Shown here: positions 6,988 to 13,978 of the stretch, one piece after another | Layout: every line of letters begins with the position of its first letter | Position numbering within the stretch: the first letter of the stretch is position 1 | The notes under the pieces: generated by a model | Databases searched by the model: none | What the model was told of the DNA's origin: nothing | What the model saw: only the letters and a program-made list of their open reading frames with translations | Made by a program: the position numbers and the translations under genes | Origin: Iamia sp052038315 | Lineage (GTDB): Bacteria > Actinomycetota > Acidimicrobiia > Acidimicrobiales > Iamiaceae | Direction of reading: 5' to 3' | DNA: 16,422 nt | Assembly: GCA_052038315.1 (NCBI GenBank) | Contig: JBQGCF010000174.1 | Location: 1 to 16,422, forward strand

Positions 6988-7036
6988 GAACTTTGAGCGC
7001 CTCACCCCGGTATTCGATGTCAGGCGCTCAAAGTTC
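6988..7036 (-). repeat. Intergenic hairpin, copy A, between LysR and kinase genes
   Basis: A perfect 15-bp inverted repeat: arm 6988-7002 (GAACTTTGAGCGCCT) and arm 7022-7036 (AGGCGCTCAAAGTTC), loop CACCCCGGTATTCGATGTC of 19 nt. It begins 8 nt after the LysR stop (minus strand) and ends shortly before the kinase start. Copy B at 14941-14989 has the same loop with one change, and one arm pair differs as A-T versus G-C, so pairing is maintained. No T-tract follows on either strand, so it is not a textbook Rho-independent terminator. Confidence 0.85.
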
Positions 7037-7044
7037 GGAGGTGC

Positions 7045-7992
7045 TCAGGTGATCGAGCGGTCGGCCGCGTCGGTGAGGGCTCCCAGGACGGCGGCCACGG
7101 CGGGGCGGGCGACGGCGACCGAGCGGGTGACGGCGAGCAGCTCGCGGGTGACGGCCGGGGCGGTGGGGCGGACCTCGACGGCGGCCACGCCGGTGCGGAC
7201 CCCGAGCCGGGGCAGCAGGGCCACGCCGTGGCCGGCGGCGACGTGCTCGAGGTGGAGCAGGAGGTCGTCGGTCTGCCAGCGGACCCGGGGCTCGAAGCCG
7301 GCCGCCCGGCAGGCCGAGCGGACCGCGGCGCCACAGCTGACCTCCTCGGGGGCGACGATCCAGTCGTCACCGGCCAGCGCCGCCAAGGGGACGGGTGCCT
7401 CGGCGTGCTCGCCCAAGGCCCGGTGGCCGGCGGGCAGGACGACCAGCAGGGGCTCGACGAGGAGGGGCCGGGCGTCGAGGTCGTCGCCCAGGGCGATGGG
7501 GGCGGCGGCGTAGCGGTCGACGACGGCCAGGTCGATCGTGCCCCGGTCGAGGTGGTCGAGGCTGCGGTGGGGCTCCTCGTCGATGACGGTGAGGTCGAGG
7601 TCCGGGTGGGCGGCGCGCAGCCGGGCCACCACCGGCGACACCAGGGCCGGCGCCGCGCTGGGCACGGTGGCGATCCGCAGCGGGCCGCCGACCGTGCCCC
7701 GCACCCGGTCGAGGTCGGCGGTGGCCGCGGCCAGGGCGTCGAGCACCCGGTCGGCGTGGCCGACGAGGGCGTGGCCGGCGGCGGTCAGGGCGGTGCGGCG
7801 GTCGGCCCGGTCGACGAGGGCCACGCCGGTCTCCCGCTCCAGGGCCGAGAGCTGCTGGGACACGGCCGACGGGGTCAGGCCCAGGGCCCGGGCCGTCGCC
7901 GCGATCGTCCCGCAGCGGGCCAGCTCCCGCAGCATCCGCAGCCGGTCCACCGTCAGCGGGTCCCGGCCCGGCCGGCCGCCGACGTCGCTCAC
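7045..7992 (-). CDS. LysR-family transcriptional regulator of the lysine-degradation locus
   Basis: A 315-aa LysR-type regulator. The winged helix-turn-helix lies at about residues 14-73 (DRLRMLRELARCGTIAATARALG, then TPSAVSQQLSALERETG). The effector-binding domain runs from about 100 to 310, with the usual PLRIATVPSAAPALVSP opening and DLAVVDRY. LysR proteins bind DNA as tetramers and respond to a pathway metabolite. Its GTG start (7990-7992) overlaps the stop of the DUF1338 gene by four bases, so it is the last gene of the minus-strand operon and autoregulation is likely. Its context makes lysine or a lysine-pathway intermediate (such as 2-aminoadipate or 2-oxoadipate) the probable effector; this is inference. 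The likely target is the dyad in 10076-10216. Hairpin copy A follows 8 nt after the stop. Confidence 0.9.
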   Translation of the reverse strand: MSDVGGRPGRDPLTVDRLRMLRELARCGTIAATARALGLTPSAVSQQLSALERETGVALVDRADRRTALTAAGHALVGHADRVLDALAAATADLDRVRGTVGGPLRIATVPSAAPALVSPVVARLRAAHPDLDLTVIDEEPHRSLDHLDRGTIDLAVVDRYAAAPIALGDDLDARPLLVEPLLVVLPAGHRALGEHAEAPVPLAALAGDDWIVAPEEVSCGAAVRSACRAAGFEPRVRWQTDDLLLHLEHVAAGHGVALLPRLGVRTGVAAVEVRPTAPAVTRELLAVTRSVAVARPAVAAVLGALTDAADRSIT

Positions 7993-9002
7993 GTCTCGTC
8001 CGTCGGGCGCGTCATGGCGAAGATGCCGGTGGCGTTGGCGGCGTCGAAGGCCAGGTCGAGGGTCCCATCGTCGAGACGGTCGCGCGAGATGACCTCGAAG
8101 AACGAGCCGGGCACGTCCCGCAGGACGAGGTCGCCCTCCAGGGTGCGCAGGGCGCGGGTCACCGTCGCCGCCCGGTGGGCGGTCTGGCGGACCCGGCCCG
8201 AGGCCGACACCTCGACGGTGTCCTTGATCGGCCGGCCCCGCCGCCGCTCGGCCTCGGCCACCGCCGCCACGTCGTCGACCCGGTCGGTGCAGTGGTTGCA
8301 GGTGGTGCCCTCGGTGGCGATCCAGGCCATCTCGGCCGACTCGGCCCGCAGCAGGTCGTGGTCCCGGTCGGTCGGGAGGGGGTGCTGGCGGCCGAAGGCG
8401 TGGCGCAGGGCGTCGACCAGGGCCACCGCATCGGCGACCGGCAGCGACCGGGCGACGGCCAGGCGGTCGAGCCGGTCACGGGTGGCGGCGTCGAGCGGGT
8501 CGGTCGAGGCATCGAGGAGCCGGGTGACGACGTCCTGGAGCTCGGGCGAGAAGGTGTCCGGGTGGAGCTCGGAGACGAACCACTGCGGCACCGACTCGGG
8601 CCGGTCGGCGTGGGCGTAGGCGTGGCCGGCCATCCGCAGTCGGGTGAGCGGGTAGGTGGCGTGGCGGGCGTAGCCGAGGGGCTCGAGGATCCGGGTCACC
8701 TGCTCGATGCCGGGCGGGAGGGCGCCGGCCGGCCAGGCGACGGTGCGCACCGCGGCGTGGTCGAGGACGACGCCCCGGCCGGCGGCCCGCTGGTCGACGG
8801 CGTAGGCGGCGGCCGACGGCACCACCTCCATCAGGTCGGCGTAGAGCACGACGTGGAGGGCGTGGGCGATGTCGGCCCGCTCGATCTCGTCGCCGGAGGG
8901 TCCGGCCGCGGCCTCGGCGGCGGAGAGGTCGACCGTCGCCAGGACATCGTCGGCGGCGGTGTCGCCCAGGACCCGCCGGACCACGGTGGCGACCGCGCTC
9001 AT
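7989..9002 (-). CDS. hglS: DUF1338 / HglS-type 2-oxoadipate dioxygenase/decarboxylase
   Basis: A 337-aa protein of the DUF1338 (HglS/YdcJ) family. Characterised members are Fe(II)-dependent oxygenases that turn 2-oxoadipate, O2 into D-2-hydroxyglutarate and CO2, a late step of lysine breakdown. Metal ligands can be picked out by motif: H82 in DHAAVRT, H237 in TCNHCTDRVDD and E303 in GSFFEVISR. R86, four residues after H82, matches the spacing of the substrate-binding arginine in HglS. Other family blocks are WFVSELHPDTFSPEL and KDTVEVSASGRVRQTAHRA. It is shorter than Pseudomonas HglS (about 460 aa). Its ATG overlaps the stop of the lysine dehydrogenase-like gene (ATGA), and its own stop overlaps the LysR start. 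I identify the family from memory of motifs, not from a search. Confidence 0.82.
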   Translation of the reverse strand: MSAVATVVRRVLGDTAADDVLATVDLSAAEAAAGPSGDEIERADIAHALHVVLYADLMEVVPSAAAYAVDQRAAGRGVVLDHAAVRTVAWPAGALPPGIEQVTRILEPLGYARHATYPLTRLRMAGHAYAHADRPESVPQWFVSELHPDTFSPELQDVVTRLLDASTDPLDAATRDRLDRLAVARSLPVADAVALVDALRHAFGRQHPLPTDRDHDLLRAESAEMAWIATEGTTCNHCTDRVDDVAAVAEAERRRGRPIKDTVEVSASGRVRQTAHRAATVTRALRTLEGDLVLRDVPGSFFEVISRDRLDDGTLDLAFDAANATGIFAMTRPTDET

Positions 9003-10075
9003 GCCCTGACCGCCTCCTCGGCGAAGAGGCGGCCGGTGGTCGTCGAGAGCAGGTCGGCCAGCGAGACGTCCTCCTGGCGGAGGAAGCCCTTGGCCGGCAC
9101 CGCGCCCCGGGCGACCAGCTCGACCACGCCGCAGGCCGACGCCGCCGTCGTCCACGAGATGGCCCGCCAGCGGCGCCCGGCGATCACGATCGGCTGCCAC
9201 GCCCGCACGTGCTCCCGCCGGGTGAGCCCCTCGGCGCCGGTGCCCTCGACGGCGGCGTAGAGGTACACGACGTCGTCGTCGACCGGCGGCTTGGCGTTGA
9301 CCAGGATCTCGCCGGCCAGCTCCCGCCGGTCCCGCAGGGCGAGCTCGTCGAGGAGGAAGCGGATGGCGTCGCAGTGGCCGGGGTACCGCAGCGTCTTGTA
9401 GTCGAGGTGGCGGATGCGGCCGTCGTAGGTCTCGCACAGCGTGCCCAGGCCGCCGGAGGTGGCGAAGGCCTCCAGCCGGTCGCCGCCGATCACGACCGTC
9501 TCGATGTCGGCCATGGCCGGGACCAGCTGGCGGTGCCCGTCCCGGATGACCTCGCAGTCGTTGATGTACTCGTTGATGACGCCCTCGGGCGACCAGGTGA
9601 AGGCGTAGCCGAGGACGCCGGAGGGGTGCTGGGGCAGGGCCCCGACCCGCAGCTGCATGCGGCGGAGGTCGGTGAGGCCGTCGGCCAGCGAGGAGCCGAC
9701 GATGCCGATCAGCCCGGGGGCGAGGCCGCACTGCGGGGCCATGACGACGTCGGCGCCGACGGCCAGCTCGCGGATGCGGGTGGTGGTGGCCACGTCCTCG
9801 GTCAGGTCGAAGTAGTGGAGGCCGAGGGCGGCGGCCGTCTCGGCCACGCCGAGGTTGCGGTCGAAGGGCAGGCAGGAGACGACGGCGTCGTAGCCGTCGA
9901 GCCCGGCGCGCAGGGCGTCGGGGTCGGCCACGTCGAGGACGTCGACGGCGAGGTCGAGGTCGGGCCGGGGCTGCCGGTCGGCGCCGGTGACCTCGAAGCC
10001 GGCGCCCTGCAGGAGGTGCGCCACCAGCTCGCCCACCTTGCCGAGGCCCAGCACCCGGATCCGCTCGATCGTCAT
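8999..10075 (-). CDS. Lysine 6-dehydrogenase-like enzyme (saccharopine dehydrogenase family)
   Basis: A 358-aa NAD(P)-dependent enzyme of the saccharopine dehydrogenase family. The N-terminal Rossmann fold has GLGKVG at residues 10-15, and the middle block contains YAFTWSPEGVINEYINDCEVIRDG followed by a second lobe (about 125-340). This block and the one-domain length fit lysine 6-dehydrogenase, which oxidises the epsilon-amino group of L-lysine to give 2-aminoadipate semialdehyde/piperideine-6-carboxylate. Saccharopine dehydrogenase itself, giving the same product from saccharopine, is the main alternative; no lysine-ketoglutarate reductase is seen here. It is the first gene of the minus operon, with a good ribosome-binding site (GAGGAG, 5 nt from ATG 10073-10075), diverging from the dehydrogenase that would use its product. 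Confidence 0.8.
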   Translation of the reverse strand: MTIERIRVLGLGKVGELVAHLLQGAGFEVTGADRQPRPDLDLAVDVLDVADPDALRAGLDGYDAVVSCLPFDRNLGVAETAAALGLHYFDLTEDVATTTRIRELAVGADVVMAPQCGLAPGLIGIVGSSLADGLTDLRRMQLRVGALPQHPSGVLGYAFTWSPEGVINEYINDCEVIRDGHRQLVPAMADIETVVIGGDRLEAFATSGGLGTLCETYDGRIRHLDYKTLRYPGHCDAIRFLLDELALRDRRELAGEILVNAKPPVDDDVVYLYAAVEGTGAEGLTRREHVRAWQPIVIAGRRWRAISWTTAASACGVVELVARGAVPAKGFLRQEDVSLADLLSTTTGRLFAEEAVRA

Positions 10076-10216
10076 CCGTCCTCCTCGACGTTCTGTGTGC
10101 GCGTTCTGTCGTATGCGGCGTGTTTTCGCACACGGTTCGGCCCTCGACCGTCAGTTGGGCTGACGGCTAGAGTTGCTTGGACGTTAGCAGTTCTTACGTG
10201 TGCCACCGGAGGCCCG
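10076..10216. promoter_or_regulatory. Divergent regulatory region of the lysine-degradation locus (141 bp)
   Basis: The only sizeable region between the two lysine-gene transcripts and more AT-rich than its flanks. It holds the 19-bp dyad listed separately, a second interrupted repeat (GTGTGCG 10095-10101 / CGCACAC 10127-10133), a -10-like TAGAGT (10168-10173) preceded at 18 nt by TCGACC (10144-10149) for the plus-strand gene, and ribosome-binding sites at both ends (GGAGG 10208-10212 for the plus gene). Promoter assignments are tentative. Confidence 0.6.
10148..10166. promoter_or_regulatory. Candidate LysR operator (19-bp perfect dyad, T-N11-A)
   Basis: CCGTCAG, TTGGG, CTGACGG: two perfect 7-bp arms around a 5-bp centre. 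The inner 13 bp TCAGTTGGGCTGA fit the T-N11-A form of LysR-type recognition sites. It lies in the divergent region of the operon that encodes the LysR protein, between the possible -35 and -10 of the plus-strand gene. Confidence 0.5.
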
Positions 10217-11743
10217 ATGACCGACCTGCCCAGCCCCGACGCCCTCGACCGTGCGACCGGCGAGGTCCTCGACCGGCTCGGGGTCACGATCGACCAGGGT
10301 GACGACCTCCGGGGCCGCACACCGATCACCGGCACCCCGATCGGCCCCGGCCTGGCCGCCACCACCGCCGCAGGGGTCGACGACGCCGTGGCCCGGGCCA
10401 CCGAGGCCTTCGCCACCTGGCGCACGACCCCGGCGCCGGTGCGGGGCCATCTCGTCCGGGCCATGGGCGAGGAGCTGCGCCGTCACAAGGACGACCTCGG
10501 CGCCCTGGTCAGCCTGGAGGCGGGCAAGATCCGCTCCGAGGGGCTGGGCGAGGTCCAGGAGATGATCGACATCTGCGACCTGGCCGTCGGCCAGAGCCGC
10601 CAGCTGTTCGGGCGCACCATCGCCAGCGAGCGGCCCGGCCACCGGATGGTGGAGACGTGGCAGCCGCTCGGCCCGATCGGCGTGATCAGCGCCTTCAACT
10701 TCCCGGTGGCGGTGTGGTCGTGGAACACGGCCATGGCCCTGATCGCCGGCGACCCCGTCGTCTGGAAGCCGTCGGAGAAGACGCCGCTGACCGCCCTCGC
10801 CTGCCAGGCCCTCCTCGCCCGGGCGGCGGCGACGGCGGGCGCGCCCGACGGGCTGAGCCAGGTCGTGCTGGGCGACGCGTCGGTCGGCCGGGCGCTGGTC
10901 GACCACGAGGGCCTGCCCCTGATCTCGGCCACCGGCTCCACCCCGATGGGCCGGGCCGTGGGCGAGCGGGTCGCCGCCCGCTTCGGCAAGAGCCTGCTCG
11001 AGCTGGGCGGCAACAACGCCGCCGTGGTGGCCCCGTCGGCCGACCTCGACCTGGTCGTCCGGGCCGTCGTCTTCTCGGCCGCCGGCACCGCCGGCCAGCG
11101 CTGCACCACGCTGCGCCGGCTGATCGTCCACCGGTCGGTGCACGACGAGGTCGTGGAGCGGGTGGCCTCGGCGTTCGCCTCGCTGCCGATCGGCGACCCG
11201 CTGGCCGACGGCACGCTCGTCGGCCCGCTGATCGACGAGCCCGCCTTCGCCCGGGTGGAGAAGGCCCTCGCCGCCGCCGGCGGCGACGGCGGGTCCGTCG
11301 TGACGGGCGGGTCCCGGGTGCTGGGGTCCGAGGCGCCCGACGCCTTCTACGTCGAGCCCGCCCTGGTGGCGATGCCGGGCCAGACCGACATCGTCCGCAC
11401 CGAGACCTTCGGCCCCGTGCTCTACGCGCTCACCTACGACGACCTCGACGAGGCCATCGCCGTGCACAACGGCGTGCCCCAGGGGCTGTCGTCGTCGATC
11501 TTCACCCGGGACGTCCGGGAGGCCGAGCGCTTCGTCGGCCCCGACGGCTCCGACTGCGGCATCGCCAACGTCAACATCGGCCCCTCGGGTGCCGAGGTGG
11601 GCGGCGCCTTCGGGGGCGAGAAGGAGACCGGCGGCGGCCGGGAGTCCGGCTCCGACGCCTGGAAGGCGTACATGCGCCGGACCACCACGACCGTGAACTA
11701 CTCCGACGACCTCCCCCTCGCCCAGGGCGTCGAGTTCGGCTAG
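10217..11743 (+). CDS. amaB: 2-aminoadipate semialdehyde / piperideine-6-carboxylate dehydrogenase (ALDH7, AmaB-type)
   Basis: A 508-aa NAD-dependent aldehyde dehydrogenase that would oxidise 2-aminoadipate 6-semialdehyde (in equilibrium with piperideine-6-carboxylate) to 2-aminoadipate. Catalytic residues: N161 (ISAFNFPVAVW), K184 (WKPSEKTPL), E262 (LLELGGNNAAVV) and nucleophile C296 (GTAGQRCTTLRRL). Blocks special to the ALDH7/antiquitin group are GEVQEMIDICDLAVG (111-125), the GQRCTTLRR form of the active site and SGAEVGGAFGGEKETGGGRESGSDAWKAYMRR near the C-terminus, which set it apart from general aldehyde dehydrogenases. ATG 10217 follows GGAGG by 4 nt. It faces away from the lysine dehydrogenase-like gene across a shared 141-bp region. 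Its TAG stop overlaps that of the lipase on the other strand. Confidence 0.93.
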   Translation: MTDLPSPDALDRATGEVLDRLGVTIDQGDDLRGRTPITGTPIGPGLAATTAAGVDDAVARATEAFATWRTTPAPVRGHLVRAMGEELRRHKDDLGALVSLEAGKIRSEGLGEVQEMIDICDLAVGQSRQLFGRTIASERPGHRMVETWQPLGPIGVISAFNFPVAVWSWNTAMALIAGDPVVWKPSEKTPLTALACQALLARAAATAGAPDGLSQVVLGDASVGRALVDHEGLPLISATGSTPMGRAVGERVAARFGKSLLELGGNNAAVVAPSADLDLVVRAVVFSAAGTAGQRCTTLRRLIVHRSVHDEVVERVASAFASLPIGDPLADGTLVGPLIDEPAFARVEKALAAAGGDGGSVVTGGSRVLGSEAPDAFYVEPALVAMPGQTDIVRTETFGPVLYALTYDDLDEAIAVHNGVPQGLSSSIFTRDVREAERFVGPDGSDCGIANVNIGPSGAEVGGAFGGEKETGGGRESGSDAWKAYMRRTTTTVNYSDDLPLAQGVEFG

Positions 11744-13029
11744 CAGCTGCTGGTCGTCGTCGGCTCGCCGGCGAAGCGGGCCTCGAACCAGTCGAGGGCC
11801 TGGGCGTAGGCGCCGACGGCCCCGATCACGTGGTCCGAGCCGTCGGTGAGGATGCGGCGCTCGACGTCCTGGCCGGCGGCGCACAGCCGCTCCCGGATCG
11901 TGTCGCTGGTGAAGACCGGGATCGTGTCGTCGGTCTCGGAGTGGACGATCAGCACGGGGTCGTCGCCGGCCTCCAGGCCCGGGTTGTTGCCCCCGGCGGC
12001 GGCGGACCAGGCGGCGAGGGAGTCGCCCCCGCCGGGGAGCACCAGGTCGGTGACGTCGACGGTGGCCAGCCCGGCCTCGACCTCGTCCAGGCAGGTGGTC
12101 TCGACGAAGTCGAGGGCGGCCACGCCGGCCTCGCTCAGGTAGGTCGCCGGGTCGATGTAGCGGCTGGAGGCGGCCAGGCCGGACACGAGCATGGGGACGA
12201 AGCCACCGAAGGGCACGTCGGCCGGGCGCTCGACGATCAGCTGGAGCTCGGTGGCCGGGGCGCCGGCGAAGGTGCCGACGACGTCGAGCTCGGGGGTCCA
12301 CCCGGCGGCCAGGCGGTCGGCCCAGAGGGCGCCGTGGCCGCCCTGGGAGTAGCCGGCCAGGCCGACCCGGTCACCGGCGTCGGCGCCGGGCAGCTGCTGG
12401 GCGGCCCGCACTGCGTCGAGCACCGAGCGGCCGGCGCTCGGCCCGACGAGGTACGGGTGGTCGCCGGGCGTGCCCAGGCCCTCGTAGTCGGTGGCGACCA
12501 CGACGTGGCCGGCCTCGGTGAACGGGCCGAGCAGCGGGATCTCGGCACCCATCGTGCGGCTGGGGGCGCACTGGTCGGCCAGGCCGGTGGTGGCGTGGGC
12601 CAGGCCGATGACGGTGCGGCCGTCGGCGGGAGCCTCGGTCGTCGGGACGAAGACGGTGCCGCTGATGGCGGTGGCGTCGCCGGTCAGCGTCTGGCCCAGG
12701 TAGAGGATCCGGTACGTGCGGGCCGACGGGAAGGTGCTGGGGACGACCTCCTGGTAGCGGAGGAGGGTGCCGTGCTCGCCGGCCGGGAGCGGGTCGGGGA
12801 CGGCGTAGAGGTCCTCGTCGGCGGCCAGCTCCGCGGGGTCGCCGGCGACCGGCCGCAGCGGGTCGACGGCGCCGCCCCCGTGGTCGGCGTGCGGGTCCGC
12901 CGGAGCCGCGGCCGGGGCGGACCCGGCGTCCTGGTCGGTGCCGGCCACCCCGCAGGCAGCGCCGAGGGCGGCCAGGGCGAGGAGGAGGACGGCGAGACGG
13001 GAGCGGTGCGTGGGGGCGGTCGTCTTCAT
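11740..13029 (-). CDS. Secreted lipoprotein lipase/esterase (secretory lipase, alpha/beta hydrolase)
   Basis: A 429-aa exported alpha/beta hydrolase. Residues 1-26 form a signal sequence: basic start (HRSR), hydrophobic core RLAVLLLALAALG and a lipobox-like GAAC with C26, so it is probably a lipoprotein anchored outside the membrane. A disordered, Ala/Pro/His-rich stretch (27-60) follows. The catalytic triad is readable as S228 (GYSQG, 226-230), D367 or D368 (IVHSETDDTIP) and H400 (DGSDHVIG). ATTGLADQCAPSRT and the overall length fit the secretory lipase (LIP) family. Paired cysteines (154, 313, 383) and a terminal C429 suit the oxidising outside. ATG 13027-13029 is chosen because it starts the signal peptide. 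It converges on the aldehyde dehydrogenase and shares its CTAG stop. Natural substrate unknown. Confidence 0.85.
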   Translation of the reverse strand: MKTTAPTHRSRLAVLLLALAALGAACGVAGTDQDAGSAPAAAPADPHADHGGGAVDPLRPVAGDPAELAADEDLYAVPDPLPAGEHGTLLRYQEVVPSTFPSARTYRILYLGQTLTGDATAISGTVFVPTTEAPADGRTVIGLAHATTGLADQCAPSRTMGAEIPLLGPFTEAGHVVVATDYEGLGTPGDHPYLVGPSAGRSVLDAVRAAQQLPGADAGDRVGLAGYSQGGHGALWADRLAAGWTPELDVVGTFAGAPATELQLIVERPADVPFGGFVPMLVSGLAASSRYIDPATYLSEAGVAALDFVETTCLDEVEAGLATVDVTDLVLPGGGDSLAAWSAAAGGNNPGLEAGDDPVLIVHSETDDTIPVFTSDTIRERLCAAGQDVERRILTDGSDHVIGAVGAYAQALDWFEARFAGEPTTTSSC

Positions 13030-13093
13030 GCTCCCACCATCCGCCCCGGGCCTTGGGCCCCACTTGAGAGCCGCATGGAGGTCGTTGGATCCC

Positions 13094-13130
13094 TCGACGC
13101 CCTCGTGACCAGGGAATACGCTCTTCCCTG
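13094..13130 (+). promoter_or_regulatory. Candidate promoter with overlapping 21-bp dyad before the MEDS-STAS gene
   Basis: TCGACG (13094-13099, 4 of 6 to TTGACA), 17 nt, TACGCT (13117-13122). The -10 sits inside a perfect inverted repeat with 7-bp arms CAGGGAA (13110-13116) and TTCCCTG (13124-13130) and a 7-bp centre. The ATG at 13133 is 10 nt after the -10 box and has no ribosome-binding site, which suggests a leaderless mRNA and a repressible promoter. Pattern-based. Confidence 0.45.
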
Positions 13131-13132
13131 TC

Positions 13133-13978
13133 ATGCGTGCATCGGGTGTGCTGACGACGCCGACGGGTTGCCAGTGGGGGGACCACCTCTGCTGGGGGCA
13201 CGACGGCGACGACGCGTCCCTGGGCACCGACGTGGCCGCCTTCCTGGGCGAGGGGCTGGAGAAGGGCGAGCAGCTCGCCTTCGTCGCCCCCGACGTGCGG
13301 GCCCGGGCGGCCGCCCTCCTCGGCGGGCTGGGCGACGTCGAGGCCCTCGTCGGGGCGGGCACCGTCCAGCTCCTCGACCTCACCGAGCGCTACGACCCGG
13401 AGGCGCCGGCCGAGGACCAGGTCGACGGGTTCCGCCGGGCCGGCGAGCAGGCCCTGCGGGACGGCTACCGCGGCCTGCGGGTCGCCGCCGAGCTGACGAC
13501 GAGAGCGGTCGAGGGCGGCCCCGCCTACCTCCGCTACGAGCACCTGATCGACATCGCCATGCGGTCGAACCCGCTGACCGGCATGTGCATCTTCGACCGG
13601 CGGGCGCTCCCGGCCACGTGGGGCGCCCTCGGGGGGCTGCACCGGCTGACCAACGACCCGGCGGTCCCCTTCTCGCTCCTCGCCGCCGGCGACGACCCCG
13701 CCGATGGGCTCGTGCTCAGCGGCGAGGTCGACGCCCTCCACGCCGCCCACCTGGCCCGGGCCCTGGAGGCGGCTGCCGTCGGGCCGGGCACGCTGCGGGT
13801 CGACGCCACCGCCGCCACCTTCCTCGACCACCACGCCCTGGCCGTCCTCGACGAGGCCGGCGCCGACGAGGTCGTCCTCCGCACCGGCTTCGGCGGGGCC
13901 GAGACCCTCGCCGAGCTGATCGGCTTCGACCGGCTCCGCATCGAGCGGGCCCGAACGCGCCCGGGGCAGGTCGACTAG
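13133..13978 (+). CDS. MEDS-STAS regulator (anti-sigma factor antagonist-like)
   Basis: A 281-aa signalling protein. Residues about 14-180 match the MEDS (DcmR-type sensory) domain: GDHLCWGHD (16-24), the YLRYEHLID block (132-140) and MCIFDRRALP (151-160). Residues about 190-275 match a STAS domain: LVLSGEVDALHAAHLARAL and LRVDATAATFLDHHALAVLDEAG. In classic SpoIIAA/RsbV antagonists the segment reads DSSGL and the first Ser is phosphorylated; here it is DHHAL (232-236), so the phosphosite is missing. It probably takes part in partner switching with the anti-sigma-like ATPase on the opposite strand, but without the usual Ser switch. MEDS ligands are poorly known. Start ATG 13133 has no ribosome-binding site; GTG 13148 is an alternative. 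Its stop shares CTAG with its convergent neighbour. Confidence 0.83.
   Translation: MRASGVLTTPTGCQWGDHLCWGHDGDDASLGTDVAAFLGEGLEKGEQLAFVAPDVRARAAALLGGLGDVEALVGAGTVQLLDLTERYDPEAPAEDQVDGFRRAGEQALRDGYRGLRVAAELTTRAVEGGPAYLRYEHLIDIAMRSNPLTGMCIFDRRALPATWGALGGLHRLTNDPAVPFSLLAAGDDPADGLVLSGEVDALHAAHLARALEAAAVGPGTLRVDATAATFLDHHALAVLDEAGADEVVLRTGFGGAETLAELIGFDRLRIERARTRPGQVD

Noticed and set aside
6988..7036. Hairpin copy A as a classic Rho-independent terminator
   Set aside because: No T-run follows the stem on either strand and the loop is 19 nt and conserved, which is unlike a simple terminator.
5366..7513. A 715-residue open frame on the plus strand
   Set aside because: It is antisense to the kinase and part of the LysR gene and crosses the hairpin at 6988; no recognisable domain.
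9003..10133. Long upstream extension of the DUF1338 frame
   Set aside because: It is an alternate frame of the lysine dehydrogenase-like gene, dominated by Arg/Pro; the ATGA overlap at 8999-9002 gives the natural start.
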